DNA of 7,689 nt from positions 1-7,689 of the forward strand of contig DAOVTU010000118.1 in the NCBI GenBank assembly GCA_030632925.1. Direction: 5' to 3'. Below, piece after piece: positions 1 to 5,493 of this stretch. This stretch comes from Candidatus Krumholzibacteriia bacterium. GTDB taxonomy: Bacteria > Krumholzibacteriota > Krumholzibacteriia > LZORAL124-64-63. Each line of letters opens with the position of its first letter. Positions within the stretch are counted from its first letter, which is position 1. The notes under the pieces were generated by a model, which did not search any database, was not told where the DNA came from, and was given only the letters and a program-made list of their open reading frames with translations. A program made the position numbers and the translations under genes.

Positions 1-423
1 GACATGAACCTGTGGCACAAACAGCTGAACGACTTGAGCCGATTCAAAAGTTTGAAAGATTTCACGATGTCGGGTTTCGCAACCTGCGTGTGGAAAAAAA
101 CGAAGGTCGTCAGCGGACGAGAGGTACCCGGCGATATCTGGACGCTGGCCGAGATCCGCAATCCCAAACAACTGGTGACCGAAGGAGTCGCCATGGGCCA
201 TTGCGTGGCCGGTTACCACAGCGCCATTGCTTCGGGCAAGAGTTCCATCTGGTCGTTGACTCTGAACAGCTCGCGTCGGTTGACCATCGAAGTGCACAAC
301 CGGAGCAAGAATGTGGTTCAGGTGCGGGGCAAATACAACCGCGACCCGGATTCGCGCGAAAGTGCTTTTATTCGGGGCTGGGCCAAGAAGAACGGGTTCG
401 CCATCGGGGAATATTGCCTGTAG
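1..423 (+). CDS. PcfJ-like domain protein, C-terminal part (5' end cut by window edge)
   Basis: The frame is open to the left edge and ends at TAG 421-423. The first ATG (position 4) has no visible upstream sequence to judge a ribosome site, so the true start is probably outside the window. Numbering from that ATG, the 139 residues match the C-terminal core of the PcfJ-like family: an IWTL..I..P..LVTEG segment (about 45-61), the MGHCV motif with the family His-Cys (64-68), a polar beta segment RRLTIEV (91-97), VQVRGKYNR (105-113) and a closing FIRGWAKK (122-129). The family is named after a gene of the Enterococcus plasmid pCF10, is often seen on mobile elements and phages, and has no established biochemical activity. 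Family members are usually longer than 139 residues, which also suggests truncation here. GC is about 55% by hand count, with the first 60 bases near 43%. The gene converges on the phosphatase gene with a 14-base gap. Family assignment is fairly secure; function is unknown. Confidence 0.72.
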   Translation, partial: DMNLWHKQLNDLSRFKSLKDFTMSGFATCVWKKTKVVSGREVPGDIWTLAEIRNPKQLVTEGVAMGHCVAGYHSAIASGKSSIWSLTLNSSRRLTIEVHNRSKNVVQVRGKYNRDPDSRESAFIRGWAKKNGFAIGEYCL

Positions 424-430
424 AAACCTC

Positions 431-463
431 GGGACCGTCAGCGCAAGATGCTGATGCGGTCCC
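431..463. terminator. Strong hairpin between convergent genes, probable bidirectional terminator
   Basis: The left arm is GGGACCG (431-437) plus TCAGC (438-442). A 7-base loop (443-449) follows, then GCTGA (450-454), a 2-base bulge TG (455-456) and CGGTCCC (457-463). This gives 12 base pairs with one bulge. It starts 7 bases after the PcfJ-like stop codon and includes the stop and last codons of the minus-strand phosphatase gene. Neither side has a good T-run: CCACAATTTCC follows on the plus strand and GAGGTTTCTA on the minus strand. It is therefore not a textbook intrinsic terminator, although T-poor hairpins are common at convergent ends in GC-rich genomes. Confidence 0.5.
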
Positions 464-1325
464 CCACAATTTCCAGGACCTCGACCCGGCTGCCGTAGTA
501 TTCGGACATGCCGGCGTCGATGCACCAGACACGGTCGTCGCAAAACGAGCCGATGCCGTCATCCTGTACGGTGTGGCCCACGATCATGCGGGCGGCGCCG
601 AGGCGGTCGAGGACTTCGGCCAACTGTTGGCAGTCGTCGTCCCCCACTTCGTCAGAGTAGTTGCGGGTCCAGGTGGGGCTGTTTCTGGTGTGGATGAATT
701 CCGGCGGTTCGCCCTGGCCCAGCAACCAGTTGCTGACTTCGGTGTTCAATCGGTCCAGGCCGTAGTCCAGATGCATGGGCAACAGACCGCCGTGTACGAA
801 GACGTTGCCGTCGATGATCAGGACCACCGGGCGTTCGGCCAATAGCTTGGCGTAGGGTCCGCCGGGTCGGAAAGCAGCGACGCGGGCTTGTTGGGCCGGG
901 TCGTAGGCCAAAACCAGCGAGTCCGGTTCGTCGATTTCCACGGCATCTTCGAAGTCGGCAAAACCACCTTCGGTGATGTAGCGGAAATCCAGGCGCGTGT
1001 TCATCAGTTCGTGGTTTCCGTTGAGCAGGTGCAAGACGCCGCCGACGGCTGCGGCCTCATCCTGCAGGCGATCCAGGAGTTCGAGGATGGCCTGTTCTTC
1101 GTCGCCGCGATCGAGTTGGTCGCCGGTTTGCACGACGGTCAATTTGCCGCCAACCCAGTGGTCGGATTCGTCGATGGCGCCGGCCAGACGCAGGGCCTGG
1201 CGGGTGGCGTTCAGGTCTCCGTGCAGGTCGCCGAGAGCAACGATGCGTCCGGCGCAGACCGGGCTGGCCGCGATGCCAAGCAAGCAAACAAGGGCGATAC
1301 AGGTCAGCAGCGAGCGGCGATTCAT
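438..1325 (-). CDS. Exported Shewanella-like (SLP/PPP family) metallophosphoesterase
   Basis: This 295-residue protein begins with a signal peptide (MNRR, hydrophobic 6-20, probable cleavage after VCA at residue 25). The phosphatase fold starts immediately after it. All three PPP metal-binding motifs are present: GDLHGD (32-37), GDQLDRG (68-74) and GNHE (103-106). They are followed by VHGG (177-180) and GHT (250-252), whose histidines complete the two-metal centre. The segments LLNGNHELMN, HGGLLP..LDYGLDRLN and WCIDAGMSEYYG (267-278) are typical of the Shewanella-like phosphatase branch rather than of diadenosine tetraphosphatases. The expected activity is hydrolysis of phosphomonoesters or phosphoproteins in the periplasm or outside the cell; the natural substrate cannot be read from sequence. 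There is no lipobox, so a soluble secreted form is expected. A GGAG (minus strand, 1330-1333) lies 4 bases before the ATG, slightly close. The gene is transcribed divergently from the HD hydrolase gene. Confidence 0.88.
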   Translation of the reverse strand: MNRRSLLTCIALVCLLGIAASPVCAGRIVALGDLHGDLNATRQALRLAGAIDESDHWVGGKLTVVQTGDQLDRGDEEQAILELLDRLQDEAAAVGGVLHLLNGNHELMNTRLDFRYITEGGFADFEDAVEIDEPDSLVLAYDPAQQARVAAFRPGGPYAKLLAERPVVLIIDGNVFVHGGLLPMHLDYGLDRLNTEVSNWLLGQGEPPEFIHTRNSPTWTRNYSDEVGDDDCQQLAEVLDRLGAARMIVGHTVQDDGIGSFCDDRVWCIDAGMSEYYGSRVEVLEIVGDRISILR

Positions 1326-1409
1326 GGGACTCCAGTCTTGCGCATCAGGCCCGGCAATGTTACATGAGACAAGTCACCGTACTCTCCAATGATAACAGGA
1401 AATACCGCG
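1326..1409. promoter_or_regulatory. Divergent intergenic region between phosphatase and HD hydrolase genes
   Basis: These 84 bases must hold the start signals for both flanking genes. On the plus strand, TTGCGC (1338-1343) and TACATG (1361-1366) are 17 bases apart, and a TG stands one base before the second box (1358-1359), as in extended -10 promoters. Each hexamer matches the sigma-70 consensus at only 3 of 6 positions, so this is a weak guess. I see no clear promoter for the minus-strand gene and no convincing operator palindrome. Confidence 0.3.
1396..1400 (+). promoter_or_regulatory. Shine-Dalgarno site that decides the HD hydrolase start
   Basis: CAGGA lies 9 bases before the ATG at 1410. 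The alternative in-frame ATG at 1389 has no purine-rich stretch in front of it and would place this CAGGA inside the coding region. The 1410 start is therefore preferred. Confidence 0.6.
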
Positions 1410-1973
1410 ATGAAGAACACCAACAGCGTGCTGGATCTGATTTTGGCCACCAATCGCCTGAAGACCACTCCACGCACGGGCTGGGCCGTCAAAGGCGTGC
1501 CGAAATTTGAAAGTGTGGCCGATCATTCCCATGGTGTTTCACTCATCGCGCTGCTTTTGACGGATTTGATCGAAGGCGAATTTGATCGCGAGAAAGTGCT
1601 GTCTATGGCCGTGATGCACGACCTGCCCGAAAGCGTTACCGGGGATTTGTCCCTCGGCGGATCGCGTTTGTTGCCCAGGGGAGCCAAGGCGGTGGCGGAG
1701 AAACTGGCTTTTGACGAACTTTTTGCGGGGCTGGATTTTGGCCCCCGCTGGCAGGCGTTGTGGCAGGAGTTCGAGGACCTGGCCAGCCCCGAAGCGCACA
1801 TCGTGCGGGATGCCGACCGCATTGATTTGCTGGTGCAAGCCCTGGTATATGAGCGCACGACCGGGACGGTGCAGTTGGAGGAATTCTGGACCTTTGCCCC
1901 GGTGAAATCTTTCCATTTCGCGGAGAGCCGCCAGTTGATCCAGGACCTGATGGCACGGCGGACCAAACCGTAG
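1410..1973 (+). CDS. HD-domain hydrolase, 5'-deoxynucleotidase (YfbR/HDDC2)-like
   Basis: From the ATG at 1410 the product has 187 residues, close to the usual length of YfbR and HDDC2 proteins. Its N-terminal KTTPRTGW (18-25) followed by ESVADHSHGVS (34-44) is the family signature. Metal ligands are visible in order: His39, His70-Asp71 in AVMHDLPESVTGD (67-79) with the family Glu74, and Asp134/Asp136 in IVRDADRIDLLVQAL (131-145). Characterised relatives remove phosphate from deoxynucleoside 5'-monophosphates in the cytoplasm, helping to balance nucleotide pools; that activity is inferred here from the family. There is no signal peptide or membrane segment. The gene stands alone: its left neighbour is divergent, and about 500 noncoding bases follow on the right. 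An alternative start at 1389 would add 7 residues but lacks a ribosome site. The exact substrate is uncertain, since many HD hydrolases share this core. Confidence 0.85.
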   Translation: MKNTNSVLDLILATNRLKTTPRTGWAVKGVPKFESVADHSHGVSLIALLLTDLIEGEFDREKVLSMAVMHDLPESVTGDLSLGGSRLLPRGAKAVAEKLAFDELFAGLDFGPRWQALWQEFEDLASPEAHIVRDADRIDLLVQALVYERTTGTVQLEEFWTFAPVKSFHFAESRQLIQDLMARRTKP

Positions 1974-2263
1974 AGTTCGCCCTTTATCCGACTTTTACAC
2001 CCCGGTTGGAAACGACCCGAAAACAACCATGCGTTTCGCAACTCCCGAAGAACCATAGGGAAGATCCAGGCCACAAGAAGCCCTGTCTTTGCATGAAGTG
2101 CGGCGTTCCATCTCGCCGGCCCCGCCTCTGCCCTGCGACAAGGACCAATGAATAATCCTGCCGAACCATGACCCCTCATAGGGGTGCAATGGGGAAGCGA
2201 ACCGCCCCCTTATCCTCCACTTTGCCGCCACAACAATCCCGCACCCGCCACACTCCGGTGCGC

Positions 2264-2325
2264 CGACTACTGACAGACTCAACCCTCTGTCCAGGACGAT
2301 CATAGGCAATTGACGACCACTGACA
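2264..2325 (+). promoter_or_regulatory. Candidate enhancer-binding sites upstream of the sigma-54 promoter
   Basis: CGACTACTGACA (2264-2275) and CGACCACTGACA (2314-2325) match at 11 of 12 bases and are 50 bases apart. Overlapping the first copy is an inverted repeat, GACAGA-N8-TCTGTC (2272-2291), with perfect 6-base arms. Relative to the start site predicted near 2372, the inverted repeat is centred at about -90 and the second direct copy lies at about -58 to -47. Activators of sigma-54 RNA polymerase usually bind inverted repeats about 80-150 bases upstream. No activator gene is in the window, so the partner is unknown. Confidence 0.4.
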
Positions 2326-2346
2326 ACGGGCAATCACACCACCACA

Positions 2347-2362
2347 TGGCACGCATATTGTT
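2347..2362 (+). promoter_or_regulatory. Sigma-54 (RpoN) -24/-12 promoter of the surface-protein operon
   Basis: TGGCACG (2347-2353), four bases CATA, then TTGTT (2358-2362) match the sigma-54 consensus TGGCACG-N4-TTGCW at all fixed positions except C to T after the -12 G. The invariant GG is at 2348-2349 and the -12 G at 2360, giving the required spacing and a start site near 2372. This leaves a leader of about 98 bases before the GTG at 2470. Sigma-54 promoters need an ATP-driven enhancer-binding activator, so the operon is probably off until a specific signal arrives. It is the only full match to this consensus I found in the window. Confidence 0.72.
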
Positions 2363-2386
2363 CTAGAAGGCCTGAAGAAATTCACC

Positions 2387-2428
2387 GGGGTCTGTCGACC
2401 CTCGTGTCACCGACCGGATCCGATCCGG
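2387..2428 (+). promoter_or_regulatory. Leader hairpins, including a perfect 15-base palindrome
   Basis: Two structures fall in the predicted untranslated leader. GGGTC-TGTC-GACCC (2388-2401) can be extended by a G-U pair to 2387-2402. CCGGATC-C-GATCCGG (2414-2428) is a perfect 7+1+7 inverted repeat; as RNA it could form a 5-pair stem with a 5-base loop, and as DNA it could bind a dimeric protein. Either could tune message stability or expression. No known riboswitch pattern is seen. Confidence 0.35.
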
Positions 2429-2455
2429 GCTGGCACGCTTGAACAAGGCCCAACC

Positions 2456-2462
2456 GGAAGGG
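2456..2462 (+). promoter_or_regulatory. Shine-Dalgarno site supporting a GTG start at 2470
   Basis: GGAAGGG ends 7 bases before GTG 2470-2472. The following codons give a basic N-region and a hydrophobic core typical of a signal peptide. No ATG occurs in frame until after that core, so GTG is the best start. Confidence 0.65.
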
Positions 2463-2469
2463 TAGCGCC

Positions 2470-5400
2470 GTGAGGTCGCGACAAAAAAGATCACTCGTTC
2501 TAGGAATCGGGCTCATCAGCTTGCTGTTGTTGCCCGTCATGGCCGCCGCCGGCCCCTACACCCAACTCCAGATACTGTTGCCGGGTGAAACCGAAGCAGC
2601 GGGCACCATCAGTGGCAAGACAGGAACGCCCGAGGCACAGACCGTCGGCGTATCTTTCGACTTCCGCGTGCGGGCTGTCGATGAGCAGTGGTTCCTGGTC
2701 GATACCATCACCGATGTGATCGCCTTCGAATCCTCCGATGCGAGCGCCACGTTGCCGGCCGGGTCGCCCCTGGTTGGCGGCGAGGCCCTGCTGACTGCGA
2801 CACTCAACGCAGCAGGCTCGTTCACCATTTCCGCCGCTGACGAGACCGACCTGACCATCCCCCAGGGAACCTCCGGAACGGTTTCGGCGATGATCCTCAG
2901 CGGGTTCGTCTTTCAGAACATCACCCAGAAGCACACCGACGCCGGCGTGCCCTTCGGCACGTCCATCACCGCGGTGGACCCCGGGGGGAGCACCGTCACC
3001 GGCTATTCCGGATCAGTGCGTCTCCAGGAACTGACGAGTTTCGGTGTTGGTCGGATCGAACCGGCGACCGTGACCCTTTCCAACGGCCAGTGGTCCGGCA
3101 ACGTGATGGTCTTCCGCGCTGATGAGACCAACATCAGCAGTGGCAATGCCAACATGTATGTCTTTCTGGACAGCGATCCGAGCAAGAACGGAACGAGCAA
3201 CCCCTTCGTGGTGCATCCGGGCAGCCTCGCTCGCGTCCAGATCATTGTTCCCGGCCAGGACCCCCTGCCCGGCAGCGTGGCGGGACTGACCGGCACTCCG
3301 GCCACCCAGAGTGCAACCCAGAATTTTTCGGTCGACATCTATGCCACCGACAACTACTGGAATCCCCTGCCGAGTGCTGACAACATTCGCATCATTTCGA
3401 GCGACGGGGCGGCCAGCACACCGGTGACCACGACGCTCGTCGACGGCCACACGACGGCCAACCTCTTTCTATCCACCTTCGGCGGACAGACCCTGACCGT
3501 GGAAGATCTTTCCAGCGGTTCGGTGCAAGGCATGACCAGCCAGGAGATCCAGGTCATCCCGGCCGGCGCCCACCATTTCGAAATCACGACCATCACCGGC
3601 CCAACTACCGCTGGTGATCCTGTGATCGTGACCCTCAGCGCCGCTGATGCCGGCGGGAACACCCTGCCCGATTTCAACGGCAATGCCATCCTGTCGGCCA
3701 ATACCGGCGCCGGCAGCATCAGCCCTGAATCCATCACCTTCGCCAACGGCGTCTGGACCGGACCGATCACCTTCCGTGGCGCCGGCAACGCCGTGCAGTT
3801 CACCTGCTCGGATTACGCCACGCCGCCCCATCTGGGCACGAGCAATCCCTTTGTTGTTGAGCCGGCGGCCTATGTCGGCATGCAGGTTCTCCTGCCCGGC
3901 CAGACGCCCCAGGGCGGAACGGCCACCGGCTTTGGCGGCACTCCCGACGTGCAGGCTGCCGGCCAGGGTTTCGGCATCGTGGTCAGGGCTGTCGATCAGT
4001 ACTTCAACCGTGTTTCGGGCATCGGCGACAATGTTGCCCTGAGCTCGACGGATGAGAATCTGGCCACCCCGCTGGTCGTGCAAATGACCAATGGTGAAGT
4101 CCTGGTCCCGGTGACTCTTTACCGCGCCGGCCGCCAGTCGATTTCGGCCGCCGACAGTGACGCGGCCGGCATCAGCCAGTACACCTCGAGTGAAGTCGAA
4201 GTGACCTCCGGTACGTATACCAGTCTGCTCATTCTCGCCCCGGGCGAGACGCTCTCGCCGGGTGCCGAAAGTGGTCGCGCCGGTGTGCCGACTGACCAGT
4301 CCATCAATTACGCCTTTACGGTCACCGCCTACGCGACGGACCAGTGGTTCAACCCCGTCGCAGGCATCACCGATCTGGTGGCAGTCACCTCGGGCGACCC
4401 GATGGCCCAACTTCCGGCCGCCGCTGCCATGGACAACGGCACCGTGGAGTTCAGCATCCGCCTGTCGACCGGTGGCTTCCAGCAAATCACCGCCTCAAAC
4501 GTGACCCAGCCCGGGATGAACGCCAGCACGACCGAGGTCAAGATGATCTCCAGCGGTTTCCATCTGGAAGCCGAGATCACCCCGGCGACGGTCCAGGCCG
4601 GATCACCCTTCAGCTTGACGGTCAAGGTGACCAACGACGCCGGCAGTGTGATTCAGGAGATCAATTCTTCAGTGACGGTCGAAGTGCGGAACGCCTCGAC
4701 CCAGGAACCGGGCCGGGGCGAGTTGGCCAACAGCAGCTTCCAGTTGTTGCAGGGCCAGCACACCGAAACCGAGACCTACACCTACGCCGAGGACATCGTG
4801 CTGGTCATCACCGATGACGCGGGCAATCTGCCGGCCCTCACCGGCGCCCTCACGGTTCTGCCCGGCGCTCCGACGACCATTTTACTGACGAGCAATCCGC
4901 CCTGGCTCAAGGGCAACCAGTCGGCTCTGCTGACGGCCACGGTGCAGGACGCCTACGAAAACGGTGTCCCGGATCAACCGGTCGCATTCAGCCTGCTGAC
5001 GGCCACGGGCCTGCTCACTCCGCTGGAACTCCAGACCGACACCGAGGGTCATGCCACGGCCGACTTCCTGAGTCCGCGCGAACCGAACATCGACACGGTG
5101 CAGGTGGTTGCCGGTGGTCTGAGCGTGAGTCTTGATATCGAGACCGCCCTGGTGGACCCCAACGCTGCCGGTGGTGTGTTGACCAACTACCCCAATCCCT
5201 TCCATCCCAACGAGGCGCCGACCACGATCGCCTACGTGCTCAATGACAACGCATCGGTCCGCCTGCGGATCTACACCATCAGTGGTGGCCTTGTCCTGGA
5301 CACGCAGTTTGCCGCCGGCAGCCAGGGTGGCCTGGCCGGGCTCAACGAAGTGTCCTGGGACGGCCGCAACGGCAACGGAGACCCTGTCGCCAGTGGCGGC

Positions 5401-5478
5401 TATATCGCATTCATCGAAGCCGAAGGCAACGGTGCCACTATGCACGTCATGCGCCGCAAAATCGGCGTTGTTTGGTAG
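2470..5478 (+). CDS. Exported multi-repeat Ig-like surface protein with NYPNPF/FlgD-like C-terminal domain
   Basis: The 1002-residue product opens with a signal peptide (basic RSRQKR, hydrophobic 9-23, cleavage near residues 25-27). The mature part is a chain of about 100-115 residue beta-rich modules: A1 29-145, B1 146-250, A2 251-366, B2 367-467, A3 468-582, A4 583-696, a unique module C 697-800, and module D 801-897 resembling a bacterial Big-1 (invasin-type) domain. The end (901-1002) is an FlgD-like/type IX sorting-like domain: NYPNPF at 906-911, a RLRIYTISGG strand (931-940), VSWDGRNGNGDPVASGGY (961-978) and a closing RRKIGVVW. In Bacteroidota such C-terminal domains direct cargo through the outer membrane by type IX secretion; here that is an inference strengthened by the PorV-like gene 15 bases downstream. 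There are very few cysteines and no enzyme motif. A structural, adhesive or stalk role is likely, but the ligand is unknown. It is the first gene of the apparent sigma-54 operon. Confidence 0.82.
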   Translation: MRSRQKRSLVLGIGLISLLLLPVMAAAGPYTQLQILLPGETEAAGTISGKTGTPEAQTVGVSFDFRVRAVDEQWFLVDTITDVIAFESSDASATLPAGSPLVGGEALLTATLNAAGSFTISAADETDLTIPQGTSGTVSAMILSGFVFQNITQKHTDAGVPFGTSITAVDPGGSTVTGYSGSVRLQELTSFGVGRIEPATVTLSNGQWSGNVMVFRADETNISSGNANMYVFLDSDPSKNGTSNPFVVHPGSLARVQIIVPGQDPLPGSVAGLTGTPATQSATQNFSVDIYATDNYWNPLPSADNIRIISSDGAASTPVTTTLVDGHTTANLFLSTFGGQTLTVEDLSSGSVQGMTSQEIQVIPAGAHHFEITTITGPTTAGDPVIVTLSAADAGGNTLPDFNGNAILSANTGAGSISPESITFANGVWTGPITFRGAGNAVQFTCSDYATPPHLGTSNPFVVEPAAYVGMQVLLPGQTPQGGTATGFGGTPDVQAAGQGFGIVVRAVDQYFNRVSGIGDNVALSSTDENLATPLVVQMTNGEVLVPVTLYRAGRQSISAADSDAAGISQYTSSEVEVTSGTYTSLLILAPGETLSPGAESGRAGVPTDQSINYAFTVTAYATDQWFNPVAGITDLVAVTSGDPMAQLPAAAAMDNGTVEFSIRLSTGGFQQITASNVTQPGMNASTTEVKMISSGFHLEAEITPATVQAGSPFSLTVKVTNDAGSVIQEINSSVTVEVRNASTQEPGRGELANSSFQLLQGQHTETETYTYAEDIVLVITDDAGNLPALTGALTVLPGAPTTILLTSNPPWLKGNQSALLTATVQDAYENGVPDQPVAFSLLTATGLLTPLELQTDTEGHATADFLSPREPNIDTVQVVAGGLSVSLDIETALVDPNAAGGVLTNYPNPFHPNEAPTTIAYVLNDNASVRLRIYTISGGLVLDTQFAAGSQGGLAGLNEVSWDGRNGNGDPVASGGYIAFIEAEGNGATMHVMRRKIGVVW
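2554..2904 (+). repeat. Type A Ig-like repeat, copy 1
   Basis: Residues 29-145. Hallmarks: LQILLPGE, GTISGKTGTPEAQ, a VRAVD strand, then FESSDASATLP and a closing SAADETD. The other A copies share this order of motifs. Confidence 0.65.
2905..3219 (+). repeat. Type B Ig-like repeat, copy 1
   Basis: Residues 146-250. Hallmarks: AGVPFGTSITAVD, a TGYSGSVRL strand, IEPATVTLSNGQWSG, and a closing GTSNPFVVHPG. Confidence 0.6.
3220..3567 (+). repeat. Type A Ig-like repeat, copy 2
   Basis: Residues 251-366. It shares VQIIVPGQ, VAGLTGTPATQ, IYATDNYWNPL and IISSDGAASTP with the other A copies. Confidence 0.65.
3568..3870 (+). repeat. Type B Ig-like repeat, copy 2
   Basis: Residues 367-467. It shares TAGDPVIVTLSAAD, ISPESITFANGVWTG and GTSNPFVVEP with B1. 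The final GTSNPFVV is identical in both copies. Confidence 0.6.
3871..4215 (+). repeat. Type A Ig-like repeat, copy 3
   Basis: Residues 468-582. It carries MQVLLPGQ, GFGGTPDVQ, VVRAVDQYFNRV and ALSSTDENLATP. It is followed directly by another A copy with no B module between. Confidence 0.65.
4216..4557 (+). repeat. Type A Ig-like repeat, copy 4
   Basis: Residues 583-696. It carries LLILAPGE, ESGRAGVPTDQ, TAYATDQWFNPV, AVTSGDPMAQLP and a closing ITASNVT. It is the last A copy before the unique C and Big-1-like D modules. Confidence 0.65.
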
Positions 5479-5493
5479 AGGCCAGGAGGCATC

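Larger units (their letters stand above)
1974..2469 (+). other. Long intergenic region with no credible gene
   Basis: The frames crossing these 496 bases give compositionally odd peptides without recognisable domains or ribosome sites, so I call no gene. Three weak hairpins occur in the left part. The first is GGTTG-GAAA-CGACC (2004-2017), with a GNRA-type loop and one G-U pair, 30 bases after the HD hydrolase stop. The second is CGGCG-N8-CGCCG (2101-2118). The third is ACCCCT-CAT-AGGGGT (2171-2185). None is followed by a T-run, so none is a clear terminator. The stretch 2200-2260 is rich in C and A on the plus strand. The right part holds the sigma-54 promoter, its possible upstream site and the operon leader, listed separately. 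Confidence 0.6.

Noticed and set aside
1951..1966. TGGCACG within the end of the HD hydrolase gene
   Set aside because: There is no TTGCW four bases downstream (ACCAA instead), and it lies in coding sequence.
1974..2020. Intrinsic terminator after the HD hydrolase
   Set aside because: The only hairpin (GGTTG-GAAA-CGACC) has five pairs including one G-U and is followed by an A-rich, not T-rich, stretch.
1995..2385. Minus-strand frames of 112 and 69 residues in the long intergenic region
   Set aside because: Their residues are Cys/Trp/Gly-rich with no domain or pattern I recognise, they have no good ribosome site, and they run across the sigma-54 promoter; they look like chance open frames in GC-rich DNA.
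2431..2445. Second TGGCACG followed by CTTGAACA, like a sigma-54 -24 box close to the GTG start
   Set aside because: The TTG starts one base, not four, after TGGCACG, so the -12 element is out of register; spacing is strict for sigma-54.
3469..4485. Long minus-strand frame of 338 residues antisense to the repeat protein
   Set aside because: It is rich in Gly, Arg, His and Asp with no fold pattern, as expected from the shadow of a Thr/Ser/Ala-rich gene. The plus-strand frame has a signal peptide, repeats and a recognisable C-terminal domain.
2554..4557. Possible CRISPR or recent tandem DNA repeat
   Set aside because: The repetition is at protein level with units of 300-350 bases and diverged nucleotides; there are no short identical repeats with spacers.
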